DNA of 64,000 nucleotides from positions 13,917,294 to 13,981,293 of the forward strand of contig CM037778.1 of assembly GCA_021229015.1 (NCBI GenBank), read 5' to 3'. The notes beneath the pieces are model-generated. The model ran no database searches. It worked only from the letters and a program-made list of their open reading frames with translations, and was not told the DNA's origin. A program made the translations under genes and the position numbers. Shown here one piece after another: positions 23,101 to 34,420 of the stretch. Within the stretch, counting starts at the first letter, position 1. Each line of letters starts with the position of its first letter. The stretch is from Solen grandis. Taxonomy: Eukaryota; Mollusca; Bivalvia; Adapedonta; Solenidae.

Positions 23101-24774
23101 TTTCCACCAATGTCTATATAATTATCAGTTAAAGGTCATAAAATTAAAAAATATATATCAGGTCACCTTACCTGACACCTCACCACTCATGACATTTGCT
23201 CCATCAAATCCAACAAATCTGCATTTTGTTAGATCAATGTCTTTTTCTAGACAGAACCTCTGTATTGCGTTCAAAAGTGATTCGGCATCAGTCCTTTCCA
23301 TATTAATTATGCCACCAAAATGAGCTTGGTCATCTTTTGGCCATTTCAGAAAGACTGTCATTTGTTCACGGTTTTGTTCATCAGTACTTTCGTCAGCCAT
23401 TAGTGTGAAAAAGTCAGCTTCTTTCAAGGAATTGAGCATCCTATTTTCCAAAAACTTGCCAATTATGTTAATGAATTCACTGGCAGAGGCATCAGACAAG
23501 TATGTTGCATAGGGTGGTGCAGTATCAATGTGATATTGGAAGTCTTCAACGCCCATTTCTGCCATGAACTTCACAAGGTCACCATATGATGTTTGTGCCC
23601 AATGCTTTCTGCTTATGAAATAGATACAACGAAACATTTTTTTTAAAATTTCCCGATTTTTCATTTTCTCTGATTTTTCTTGGCTAGAGGCCTGTTCCTT
23701 CAGCTGATCAAAGACTGATATGTGTGATTTTTTTGATGATTTTATAACATATGTATCATGCGACTTCTTATACTGTTCTGCTGATTGTTTATGATGGTCA
23801 CTGTTTTGATGTTTATCCAACTGTCTGGTTGGGTGATCTGATAATCTCACACCTTTTTCACCCCAACTTGAGTCACCCTTCTCTGATAATATCGGAAAAA
23901 GTTCACAATTCTTGCACATGTACCCCTCTTTTATGTTGTTATAATAAAGCCATGGATAAATACGTTCGTATCTCGACGAATCGAACACACGTCTGTCAAC
24001 GGACTTTCTTGGTGGTTCGACGTTGGAAGATGAAGCTTGAGGTTTAGGAACTAATTTCAAGGGGGATTCTTCTTGAAATGATATTGGGGTTGCTTTTTCG
24101 GAATGTTCAGCCGTTTTTTCATTTGATTTTTCGGGAGGGTCTACGAGTGCCGGTTGTTCAGGACAATCGGCAGGCACTGTTGAATTAGTTGATGTTGAGG
24201 CAGCATCCTCCTCACTTTGTTTTGAAAAATACGAATCTAACTTTTTTGTCCCCTCTTTATCTTTTTTACGAATGCGTTTTGCGTAGTACTTACTGTTGTG
24301 CGACGACATCTTGACAACGTGAATAGTGCACGCTAAAAACCGGGACACACAAGACAATTCTCCGGGAATAAACCTTTTTTCGATATTTACATCTTGAAAT
24401 GCATTAAAGGTAAAAAGGCAACTAGACTTTGTAAATTATAATGAAATTATCGTTTTAGGGAATCACAAATGGAATGGACTTAAAAAAAAATAAAAATCGA
24501 TCGGCAAACAGGCTTTCCCGAAAACCGTGGTTACCGCGTAATAGTGTCTTTACTATTTTCGGAATACGTCTGCCATTTTCATTGTCGTATCGAAAACAAG
24601 TTTTGATGGGACTGAACATCTCAATAAATAGGCGATATTTGTTCATTTATTCTAGGCAGTGGGAATTTTATTCACATTGGGAATATTTTTATCAAAATTG
24701 GGAAAAATACACGTTATTTGTCATTGGGAATGGGTCCGTTTAACGGACCCGTAGATGCGCCAGAAAAAGGCCTG
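20144..24774 (-). mobile_element. hAT DNA transposon
   Basis: Terminal inverted repeats CAGGCCTTTTTCTTG (20144) and CAGGCCTTTTTCTGG (reverse strand, 24774). The flanks show the direct repeat TATTT on each side. Internally there is a four-exon hAT transposase on the minus strand. Subterminal TTGGGAA-type motifs recur at both ends, and a palindrome GGGTCCGTTTAACGGACCC lies at 24732-24750. Confidence 0.8.
20312..24309 (-). CDS. hAT-family transposase (zinc finger, RNase-H-like core, hATC domain)
   Basis: Exons: 24309-23172, 22829-22027, 21847-21664 and 20648-20312 (stop at 20312-20314). The start is Met at 24309 (MSSHNSKYYAKRIRKK); an upstream Met at 24357 is possible. Exon 1 has a lysine-rich N-terminus, a TTF/BED-type finger (MCKNCELFP ... 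LDKHQNSDHH), the first catalytic block (FFTLMADESTDEQ) and GFDGANVMSG. Exon 2 has the CRNHRLALCLKHLL and AAATRWLSHG blocks. Exon 4 has the dimerisation motif STAAVERGFSLMNLLCTPER. The phase joins exon 1 to 2 (phase 1) and 3 to 4 (phase 2), but exon 2 to 3 does not match (0 versus 1), so either a small exon is missed or the copy is broken there. No internal stops within exons. It resembles the ZMYM/KIAA1586-like hAT branch. Confidence 0.8.
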
Positions 24775-25204
24775 TATTTTCATAAAGCTTAAAATCAATC
24801 CCATGCCAAGTTACCGAGACATAAGCATAATAACACTGTGCATGCAAAACTTTAACCAAAAATCCAAGGAAGAAAAGGACCATAATTTGCATAAAATTCA
24901 GCCCAAAAGTTATCTTCCTTGGTTTCCTGATGCCCCGAAGACACTCCCTAACTTTCTGGTCAATTCCACAAGCATTTTTTGAGATATAAGCTGGATAGTA
25001 GCTTGAATGCAAAAATTTAACCCAAATTCTAAGTTAAAAGGGGGCCATAATTTTTAATATAATCAATCAAGTGTTATCTTCATTTATAGTATGATACCCC
25101 TAAACACATTAAAGATGTTTCAAATCAATCCCATGCCTGGACTCTGAGATATAAGCATGAAAGAACCTTGCATGCAAAACTTTAACGAACATTTCTAAGT
25201 TAAA

Positions 25205-26759
25205 CAAGAGGGCCATGATGGCCCTGGATCGCTCACCTGAGTACCATTGCTACAACTGATTACAAGGTTTTTAAACAGACAAGAATTCTGATATAACTCA
25301 ATCTTAAACATTTTAGCCCTGACAATACTACACACCAAATATATAAGCACTGGGCCTTATGGTTTCAGAGGAGAAGACTTAGTGCGGGGTCATTTATCTC
25401 CAAAGGGCCACCATTTTGAAAATCTTGATAATGAACCATTAGATGATGCTACATACCAAATATCTAAGCTCTAGGCCTAATGGATTCATAGAAGAAGATT
25501 TTTAAAGATTTTCCTATATAACTCTATGTTAAACAAAAGACCTGGTGCGGGGTCATTTATCTCCAAAGGGCCACCATTTTGAAAATCTTGATAATGAACC
25601 ATTAGATGATGCTACATACCAAATATCTAAGCTCTAGGCCTAATGGATTCATAGAAGAAGATTTTTAAAGAATTTTCCTATATAACTCTATGTAAAACAA
25701 GTGACCCCTGGTGCGGGGTCATTTATCACCATAGGGTCATGATTTGTACAATCTTGGTAATGAACCATAAGATGATGCTACATACCAAATATCTAAGCTC
25801 TAGGCCTAATGGATTCATAGAAGAAGATTTTTAAAGATTTTCCTATATAACTCTATGTAAAACAAGTGACCCCTGGTGCGGGGTCATTTATCATCGTAGG
25901 GCTATGATTTGTACAATCTTGGTAATGGCCCATAAGATGATGCTACATACCAAATATCTAAGCTCTAGGCCTAATGGATTCATAGAAGAAGATTTTTAAA
26001 GTTTTTTCTATATAACTCTATGTAAAACAAGTGACCCATGGTGCGGGGTCATTTATCACCATAGGGTCATGATTTGTACAATCTTGGTAATGAACCATAA
26101 GATGATGCTTCATACCAAATATCTAATCTCTAGGCCTTATGGATTCATAGAAGAAGATTTTTAAACATTTTCCTATATAACTCTATGTAAAACAAGTGAC
26201 CCCTGGTGCGGGGGCATTTATCACCATAGGGTATGATTTGAACAATCTTGGTAATGAACCATTAGATGATGCTACATACCAAATATCTAACTCTAGGCCT
26301 AATGGATTCATAGAAGAAGATTTTTAAAGATTTTCCTATATAACTCTATGTAAAACAAGTGACCCCTGGTGCGGGGTCATTTATCACCGTAGGGCTATGA
26401 TTTGTACAATCTTGGTAATGGCCCATAAGATGATGCTACATACCAAATATCTAAGCTCTAGGCCTTGCAGTTTTGCAGAAGAAGATTTTCAAAGTTTGCA
26501 TTTTTAAAATCTATTTTTAGCTCCTGTGACCTACTTTTTTAACCAATCTGAATAATTTGTACAACTTTGATAGAGGGCATCATAAGGATGATTCCTGTGA
26601 AGTTTGGTCAAAATCCCTTCAGCGGTTCATGAGGAGATGTTGTTTAAAGCAAATTGTTGACGACGGACGCACGCACGCACGCACGCACGGACGACGGACG
26701 ACGGACAAAAGGCGATCACAATAGCTCACTATGAGCACGTTGTGCTCAGGTGAGCTAAA
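25205..26759 (+). mobile_element. HINE/pearl-like element, family 1, with seven body units
   Basis: Starts CAAGAGGGCCATGATGGCCC then CGCTCACCTGAG. About seven units of roughly 160 bp follow (CATACCAAATATCTAAGCTC, TGGTGCGGGGTCATTTATC), then an (ACGC)n/(ACGG)n tract (26660-26705), a hairpin GAGCAC-GTT-GTGCTC and AGGTGAGCTAA. It is inserted into a family-4 tandem unit without target duplication. Confidence 0.75.
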
Positions 26760-28042
26760 AAGGGGCCATAATTTTTAACATATTCTATCAAGAGTTATCT
26801 ACCATGAAAGTATGATACCCCTAAACATATTAAAGATGTTTCAAATCAATTGCACGCCTGGATACTGAGATATTAGCATGAAAGTACCTTGCATGCAAAA
26901 CTTTAACCAAAATTTCTAAGTTAAAAAGGGGCCATAATTTGTAACATGTTCTATCAAGAGTATCTACCTGAAAGTATGATACCCCTAAACATATTAAAGA
27001 TGTTTCAAATCAATTGCACGCCTGGATACTGAGATATTGGCATGAAAGTACCTTGCATGCAAAACTTTAACCAAAATTTCTAAGTTAAAAAGGGGACATA
27101 ATTTGTAACATATTCTATCAAGAGTTATCTACCATAAATGTATGATACCCTTAAACATATTTAAGATGTTTAAAATCGCATGTCTGGATACTGAGATAAG
27201 AGCATGAGAGTATCTTGCATGCAAAACTTTAACCAAAATTTCTAAGCTAAAAAGGGGCCACAATTTGTAATATATTCCATCAAGAGTAATCTACCTTGGT
27301 TGTCTGATGCCCCTAAACATATTCATAAACTTTCAAGTCAATACCATAAATGGTTATTGAGATATAAAGTTGATAGTAACTTGCATGCAAAACTTTACCC
27401 AAAAGCTGCAACGCCAATGCCGACGCCAGGGCGACTACAATAGCTCTCATCTTCTTCGAATAGTTGAGCTAAAAATGGAAAACAAATTTTGCTCAAAGAT
27501 GCCGTCGTTTTGTGTATGTTTGTTTTTCATGTTTACTAGCGCATTGGCAGCAAAGGGAGGTTACTGTGCACTCTCAATCTGCAATGCTTTCCCATAACCT
27601 CATTTTAATCCATGAACAATAAAAAATCCAAGTTCTCCGAAAATAGTGTTATGGTTGAAAACTCCTCAACAAAATATTAAAATCTAAGAGTAGAAGAGTT
27701 AGAAAAACAATAGAAACATCGGTTGCCAACTTTTTTTTTTATTAAAAAGGAACCAAACCCTGAAGAAATCATGGGTAGTTTCTTAAACCGTATAATTTCG
27801 AACGTCGTTTTATCAGCACCGTGGTTCTCAAGTACCGGCGAAACTGTTAGATTCTTGGAAATTGTTTTCTGACTGTCTTTTTAAAACATGTTCATATCTT
27901 TATGGATAAGATTTTAATGCATGCACATAAGCAATTACATCATTGAAATTTTACAATTTATTTCAGGTTAATTTTCACATACTGTGACACTATAAGCTCA
28001 TTAGGATGTGGAATGAAGTAAAACTAATTGAAAATTCAGAAA

Positions 28043-28641
28043 CAAGAGGGCCGTAAGGCCCTATATCGCTCACCTGAGGGGTCTTGATGTATAGGCATTG
28101 AAGACATCACCATAGGGTCAAGATTTTGACAATCTAGGTAATTAACCATTTGATGATGCTACATACCAAATATCTAAGCTCTAGGCCTCATGGATTCATA
28201 GGAGAAGATATTTGAAAGTTTTTCCTATGTAACTCTATGTAGAACAAGTGACCCCTGGTGCAGGGTCATATATCGCCGTAGGGCTTTGATTTGAAAAAAT
28301 CCTGGTAATGGCCAATAAGCTGATGCTACATACCAAATATCTAAGCTCTAGGCCTTTTGGATTTGGAGAAGAAGTTTTTTTAAGATTTCACTTTTAAAAT
28401 CTATTTTTAGCTCCTGTGACCTAATTATGCAATGGACTGGAAACATTTGAACAACTTTGGTAGAGAGTCTGCCAAGGAACTTTCCTGCAAAATAATTTTG
28501 AAATTGGCCAAGTGGTTTAGGAGGAGAAGTTGTTTGAACGAAAAGTTGACGACGGACGCACGCACGCACGGACGATGGACGACGGACAACGGGCGATCAC
28601 AAAAGCTCACCTTGAGCACTTTGTGCTCAGGTGAGCTAAAA
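28043..28641 (+). mobile_element. HINE/pearl-like element, family 1, short copy
   Basis: Starts CAAGAGGGCCGTAAGGCCCT and CGCTCACCTGAG. It has one and a half body units of the same type as 25205-26759, a GACGCACGCACGCACGGACG tract, a hairpin GAGCAC-TTT-GTGCTC, AGGTGAGCTAA and an A-run. Confidence 0.7.
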
Positions 28642-28835
28642 AAAAAAAAAAAAATGCGGAAAAACTAATTGTTCTTGGAAAGTATTGGTAAAAAACTAAT
28701 TGCCTCAAAAAGCTTGTTGTATAAACTAATTGCCATCAAAAGTTATCTGTTGCTCTGTAAAAAGAAGTTTTTGAAATGTATTAATGCATATTTTAAACTG
28801 TAATTTGACCTATGAAACTCAACCATGCTTCTTAC

Positions 28836-29184
28836 CTTCCAACACCAGTTTCTATGGGAACCAGCCCAGCAGGACAATCCACCTCAGTAGTTGCAGGTGG
28901 GGTACCAGAGGGTGTTACAGAAGTCTCTGTTGTTATGGCAACACACATTAGCCCGTCCCCAACATCCCTCACAACATGACCAAATGGGCAGGGCAGGCAC
29001 TCAAGACCTGAAGGTTCCAGGCGTGGGACCCGGTCTGGTGGGCACAGGGCAGTGGGTAAGATTGGTTCTATACAGATGTAGCCCTCTGCTGACATGGCCG
29101 GCACTTTGTCACCACTGCAGTCAGATACATCTCCCTTATGTGTCTCTCCTGTGGTCATCTGATATGTGGTCTGCTTCTTCTGGG
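28836..29184 (-). CDS. Cys-module exon (most 5' visible exon, truncated by gap)
   Basis: Open from the gap edge to a clean donor (AG|GTAAGA at 28836/28835). It encodes Cys-rich modules (CSGDKVPAMSAEGYIC, CPPDRVPRLEPSGLECLPC, CPFGHVVRDVGDGLMC) and a Thr/Ser/Pro-rich linker (TTETSVTPSGTPPATTE) that looks like a mucin-type spacer. It ends in phase 2, and the next exon (19506 downwards) begins with one base, so the two join in frame. The reading frame stays open into the 100-N gap, so the true exon start and the signal peptide are not visible. Confidence 0.7.
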
Positions 29185-29284
29185 NNNNNNNNNNNNNNNN
29201 NNNNNNNNNNNNNNNNNNNNNNNNNNNNNNNNNNNNNNNNNNNNNNNNNNNNNNNNNNNNNNNNNNNNNNNNNNNNNNNNNNNN
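29185..29284. other. Assembly gap (100 N)
   Basis: Exactly 100 N, the usual placeholder for a gap of unknown size. It cuts the most 5' visible exon of the EGF gene, so orientation and distance across it are not guaranteed. Confidence 0.98.
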
Positions 29285-29574
29285 TATGCATTTATTTTTT
29301 AATTTAATTTTTAATTATTTTCTTATAAATTTTTTTTTTACACATTTATTTATGAGTTTATTTTTGCATTTATTTTTGTTTTTATATTCATTTACTTATG
29401 TTGGAATTTGATTTTTTCCCCATAAATTTCGATATAACGTTTATTATCGTGAGGCAAATGTGCTGGGAAAGAAAACTTACATTATTCGCAATTAAGGAAT
29501 AAGAATTGTGCTGATTGCGTATCAGTATTTAATATTCCGTGGTTTCATCATCATAAATGTTTAACCCTTTCCCT

Positions 29575-29802
29575 CATAGAGGACACCATGAAAAGACCTA
29601 TGCGAACAGCATAAAACCAGATCAGCCTGCGAGTAACTCGCAGGCTGATCAGGTTTTATGCTGTTCGCTGCTCCTCAGTGGTCTGGAAATGAGGATTTTA
29701 TAATTAAATTTGGTAAGGTTTAACTGGTTTTCTGCAGATCAGGCTTTATGTGATACATATTCCTATTGAGTGCGTCAAAATGAGTCTATATGAGGGAAAG
29801 GG
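29575..29802 (+). mobile_element. piggyBac-type MITE, copy 1
   Basis: Flanked by TTAA on both sides (29571-29574, 29803-29806). Ends CCCTTTCCCTCATA and TATGAGGGAAAGGG. It contains an internal palindrome (AGATCAGCCTGCGAGTAACT and its inverse). Same element as 38961-39191, in opposite orientation. Confidence 0.75.
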
Positions 29803-29970
29803 TTAATAATTTATTGTTTTGCATTTCATGAACTTGAAATCATAAGGACGAGTTCATAATTATTCAAACATTTCTCTGGTCTTACCCATGGGCGGACTTT
29901 CCTGACGAGAAACAGAAACTAGGTGATAAAGGATATGTGCATACCTTTCGAAAATGTATGAGATCAGTGT

Positions 29971-30625
29971 TGTCGTGACAGATCCCGTATAATTTATACA
30001 GCTTTATCACAGTATTCTAAAGAATAAACACATACATGTCGTGACAGATCCCGTATAATTTATACAGCTTTATCACAGTATTCTAAAGAATGAACGCATA
30101 CATGTCGTGACAGATCCCGTATAATTTATACAGCTTTATCACAGTATTCTAAAGAATGAACGCATACATGTCGTGACAGATCCCGTATAATTTATACAGC
30201 TTTATCACAGTATTCTAAAGAATAAACACATACATGTCGTGACAGATCCCGTATAATTTATACAGCTTTATCACAGTATTCTAAAGAATAAACGAATACA
30301 TGTCGTGACAGATCCCGTATAATTTATACAGCTTTATCACAGTATTCTAAAGAATAAACGCATACATGTCGTGACAGATCCCGTATAATTTATACAACTT
30401 TATCACAGTATTCTAAAGAATGAACGCATACATGTCGTGACAGATCCCGTATGATTTATACAGCTTTATCACAGTATTCTAAAGAATAAACGCATAAATG
30501 TCGTGACAGATCCCGTATAATTTATACAGCTTTATCACAGTATTCTAAAGAATAAACATACATGTTACACCCTATATTTATACAGCTTTATCACAGTATT
30601 CTAAAGAATAAATGCATACATGTAT
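29971..30625. repeat. 66-bp tandem satellite, about 10 copies
   Basis: Units start TGTCGTGACAGATCCCGTAT and include ACAGCTTTATCACAGTATTC. They are nearly identical except for AATAAACACAT/AATGAACGCAT variants, and the last unit is shortened. No coding potential. Confidence 0.9.
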
Positions 30626-32390
30626 CAATACGTCTTTCAGAGTTGGAAGTCACCTATACCTTGTGGCCAATCAGAAGCTAAATCCATTTATTTTAATACA
30701 GCATATTTCTATTCTATCATAATTTTAGCATGTACGAAACATATTGATCTATTTGACAAATACAATTGTTTCACAAATGTTTGGTGAATTCATAGTTGGG
30801 TAAGGTTTATTATGACATCTTCACTGACATTAGGAACTTATGCTCGCTTCAATCTATTTTTGTCTGTAGAAATGTCTTTACCTGCTCTATCCCATATTTT
30901 CAACATATGTGTATGACATTTCTTATTACTTTACATACGAAAATTTACTAAATCAAAGACTATCTCTAAGTATCTTTCTTAAAATCAAACACGTTTTTGC
31001 ATGTTCGTGTTATTACTTTGAGATTATTTTATTGTTAAAGACATTTGAACATTGCCAGATAAGAAGGTTTCCCCTTCAACCGCAAACATGTCATGAGTTC
31101 TCAACCACAGTTATCACCTCAAAAACTGTTAGAAAACTCTCGCTTTTCACCTTTACAATACTATTTTGATGCTATATAAGATATCTTTTTTCCGATTGAA
31201 AATGTCGTTTTCCTCGGGATATTAATGTTTCCAAACAAAAACCATTGAACAGTTTTAAAAGCGAAATAGCGTTCTGTTCAATCGATATAAAACAAATAAA
31301 GCTATAATGCTTTCTTAAACTGCCAAACCCCTAAACCACGTTCCCCTGCACCAAGGTCTCTTTATCCGTCAAGTTGGTAGTCTACTGATATTCATATGAT
31401 ATACTAAAATTGGTCATATGTGTGTGCGTGTAATGTCATTGTCACAAATTATCATATCGGGCAGACCGTGAAATGGACCTGTATTACACTTTGCTTGCCA
31501 CATGTCTAGTTTTTCCAATATGCTGTACAGACAACGCGCGATCATTTCATGAAAGTATTCATAACGTTTCCTTTTTTTGTTGTTGTTTTTTTTGTTGTTT
31601 TTTTGTTTTTTTTTTTGTATTTTTTTTTGCGAGGTGGTGGTGTTTACACTAAAAAGTTTTGAAAGCTTTTAAAAAAAGGCCATTTTCACGAGAAACGGAT
31701 GATTTAAATTTAATTATAATTCAGTTTTGAATATTGTTGACTTGCAGTTACACAGTATTTGCTCAATGAAACGGAGTTCAGATTTGTCAGTAAAATTAAT
31801 GTATTTTGATTTCAAATCTGACACAAAATCTGAAAGCGGGGAATCAATAAGATGGGTTGATTTTCAAGAATATTTATTTTTAGGATTTATGTTATATTGA
31901 ATATTGTTGGTGCAAATATAAGATGTTGAGTATGCGCTGACATAATTCTAGTTTAAAGACGCATTTTCTGGGAATGTTTATCATTTGGGCTTTGTGAAAA
32001 TCCTTTTTTTTTTTACAAATTTCGAATAGAAAATTTGAAATGGAAAAATGTATCCCGTAGAAATGCGTTCAGATGAAAAAAATCCATTTAAATTTGAAAA
32101 CACGTCATATTTCTTGTGTGACATTATGAGTTCTATAAAGTGTTTAATTTAAGATGTGGTGACAGATGTCATTTTCCATGCTGGAAGTGCAAAATGCCAC
32201 CGGTAATTATGCTTGTCAAAATGAGCAATCTCTGGACAATTTAAAACATGTTTAATTAGATACACATGTAGCTATCTAGAGCATCAAAAGATACCAATGA
32301 ATTGAAATCTAGCCAATGTTAAGCCTTTTCACCTGGAATGGACTATCCAATCACAGGTCAGTCAAGGACGGGCCAGTCCCGCGTTCGGTT
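30626..32390. other. AT-rich, no feature seen
   Basis: Includes a T/G low-complexity run at 31568-31628. No exon or repeat recognised. Confidence 0.4.
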
Positions 32391-32731
32391 ACCATTTTAA
32401 GTCCATAACGTTAGCGTCTGTATCCCTGTTGTATCATAACGTATAGAGTATAAGCTGGGGACCAAATCCGTAACAGTTCCGAGCGGTATGGTTAACTGAA
32501 CGCAGCCCTGGTGTGGACAATTAGTAAAGAGAGTTCAGTTTTGGGAGCCGAACAAGTTAGTCGGAACTAAGGTTTGAGTCTTTTAGATGGGCTGGGCTGA
32601 GCAGACCACACTATGGTCTTGTTTTAGAGTAGGCAGTATGGCCTTGATGTTAGAAAATTTTATTGTGTGAAGACTTGTAAAACCACTATAGATACGTGCC
32701 AGAGATATGGAAATAAATTATATATATTAAA

Positions 32732-33076
32732 ATGAGGCTTGTGTGTTTATATACTATCACACTACTCTTGGTCGCGTATTTCTTCCGTTTGTTTTGTACG
32801 CATGACTTGACTTTAGAATTTAGTCATATAAATGGTTTCTTCAAAAGGAAGAAGCTGCAGTATAAATGTACTGCAAACGACGTTTATCTCTTTTATCCGT
32901 TTTTGAATCTCTTTTTTTTTATTTAGGGGAAACTATACGTTGATAACGAGTGCATTTGCATTAAGACAACCGTAAGAAGCTGTATGTATCCACATCTGAA
33001 GGAATCAACTTGTCAGATACCGTCCAGAATCGATAGATCCTTAAAGAAAAAGGTCATAATGCGCTGCGTGGATTGA
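32732..33076 (+). CDS. Candidate small secreted cysteine-rich peptide, two exons
   Basis: Exon 1 (32732-32881) has a hydrophobic signal-like start (MRLVCLYTITLLLVAYFF) and a basic run FFKRKK. A 45-bp pyrimidine-rich intron (GTTTAT...TTTATTTAG, 32882-32926) would join, in phase 0, exon 2 (32927-33076), which reads GKLYVDNECICIKTT, RSCMYPHLKESTCQIP and IMRCVD then TGA. Both exons are exactly 50 codons, giving 99 residues with six Cys after the basic site. AATAAA follows at 33082-33087. The C-x-C...C...C...C spacing is loosely reminiscent of microseminoprotein/single-VWC peptides, but I do not recognise a family. The very short intron is the main doubt. The gene lies about 1.3 kb upstream of a neuropeptide-receptor-like exon; no functional link is shown. 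Confidence 0.4.
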
Positions 33077-33081
33077 TTTTA

Positions 33082-33087
33082 AATAAA
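33082..33087 (+). promoter_or_regulatory. Possible polyadenylation signal AATAAA
   Basis: Lies six bases after the TGA of the candidate peptide gene. In AT-rich DNA such a hexamer is common, so it gives only mild support. Confidence 0.35.
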
Positions 33088-34420
33088 AAAAGACATATAA
33101 TGTCTGGAAAAAAATGAGTTTATCTTGTGAAAAGAACCAATTCAAGTAAACATCAGTTATGATGAAAATATGATCACATTTTTGAAATCGATACTAGTAC
33201 GTCAATCTTAAAAAAAATAATTCATGTTCGTGATGACTTTTCTAGATAGATATTATATGGATCTGGATTTTCTCGTAAATAAATAGGATATATCGAGTCT
33301 CGTAAATCTTTAACCAGACACACCATGACACGACTTATAACTGTGATTTCATTTTTTAGATATTTTATGTCATTTAATTGATACTTACATCAGAAAACAT
33401 ACACATACACACATATTATATTTCAACAGTTTTTCTAAATTTCGTTGAAATGTATAGCTTTTCGAGGCAACACAAAAAAACACTCTTTTTTGCCAGACAA
33501 GATGCTTTCTTAATTCTATTGGGTTGAAAAATATCAGTATTTATTTTAGATTTTCTACTACTCAAATAAGTAGTAAAAACATAAATAATACGTTTTAAGT
33601 TTGCAGTTGCATAAAAATGAAACAGGTTTTTATCTTTAATGTACCCTTCACGTCTTCAACGGAAATAAGTAATTAAAATAGATTTTTGTCCCACCTTCTA
33701 TTTAAAAGAAGATCAGAAAAAGTGCAAGTGTAAGTCTGTGTTTCAAGTTAGTCAAAGTCAGTTTCAACATCTAAATAATATCTAACGTCAAAGATCTACA
33801 CTTCACAGAATTTTTATCTATGCTGATTTCAAACTAACGGGAAAAATATACACGTACATGTATTTTTAAAAAAATTATATCCTAATTCAATAACATAAAT
33901 GAGCAGTGTCGTCTGTCTAAATGATTTTAATACAAAATCAACCATGCGAAACTTTTTTTATTTCGCGGTAAGCTACAGAAACCTGGAAAAAAGTTTAGTT
34001 TTTACACTAGATATTATAGCACACAACAAAGCTTAAGTCGGAGGACTTATATATGTCCTTTAGAATATATTTATTCTATTTTCTAGTATAAATACAGCAT
34101 GCAAGCAGACCTTTTAACCATAGCAAAAACCCAATCAAATCCAAGACAACGTTTGCGAGAGTAATTCAGACGAGTTACTAGAAAAATGAATAGAAGGTGT
34201 GTTTAAAGTAGGCCAAAAGTATACTTTTTTATTTTTTTTAAATCCAGAAAAATCGGTTTTGACGGGGTGGGGGGATATGGCAATGTTCAAGCTGCATTTG
34301 ACATTTTGTGACAAATCATGGACGAAAAAAAGTTTGTTTGTTTGTTCAGCTAGTTTATCCGGCAATGTCCGGTTTACACAAACTATTTAAGACCTAATTA
34401 CGATGTTTTGTATGTTGCAG
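33088..34420. other. Non-coding, AT-rich
   Basis: No feature recognised between the peptide candidate and the GPCR exon. It may hold the promoter or an upstream intron of the GPCR. Confidence 0.4.

Larger units (their letters stand above)
19993..27474 (+). mobile_element. HINE/pearl-like element, family 4, split by two nested insertions
   Basis: The 5' end CAAGAGTTGTCAGAGGACAG (hairpin TGTC-AGAG-GACA) is followed by CTCGACTATTC. The 3' end is GAATAGTTGAGCTAAAAA after a short GACGCC tract. The body units, about 147 bp, contain AAAGGGGCCATAATTTGTAA and GTATGATACCCCTAAACAT; they run 24775-25204 and 26760-27430. A hAT transposon (20144-24774) and a family-1 HINE (25205-26759) interrupt it. Without them, 19993-20143 reads straight on into the repeat units. 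Confidence 0.65.
2748..29184 (-). pseudogene. EGF / cysteine-rich extracellular protein locus, probably inactivated in this haplotype
   Basis: Exons in transcript order are 28836-29184 (5' end lost in the gap), 19157-19506, 18609-18761, a split exon 18198-18145 plus 12574-12488, 9049-9189, 7245-7391, about 6038-7041, 5365-5457, 4630-4755, 4352-4447 and 2748-2873. Nearly all junctions are phase 1, and the 28836/19506 junction matches in phase 2, which supports a single gene. The product would be a secreted or matrix protein: Cys modules of the pattern CPxG...V...GxxxC, then EGF and cbEGF domains as in fibulin/nephronectin-type proteins. No signal peptide or 3' end is visible in the window. Damage seen: a MULE inside an exon, TAG at 19314-19316, TGA at 4634-4636, and two frame switches near 6480 and 6838. 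The locus could be a pseudogene, a defective haplotype, or partly mis-assembled. The EGF assignment is firm; the exact family is not recognised. Confidence 0.65.

Noticed and set aside
29971..30625. CRISPR-like array
   Set aside because: The whole 66-bp unit is repeated, with no variable spacers, in a eukaryotic genome. It is a satellite.
34135..34390. Overlapping frames just upstream of the GPCR exon
   Set aside because: No signal peptide, receptor motif or compatible splice structure; chance open frames.
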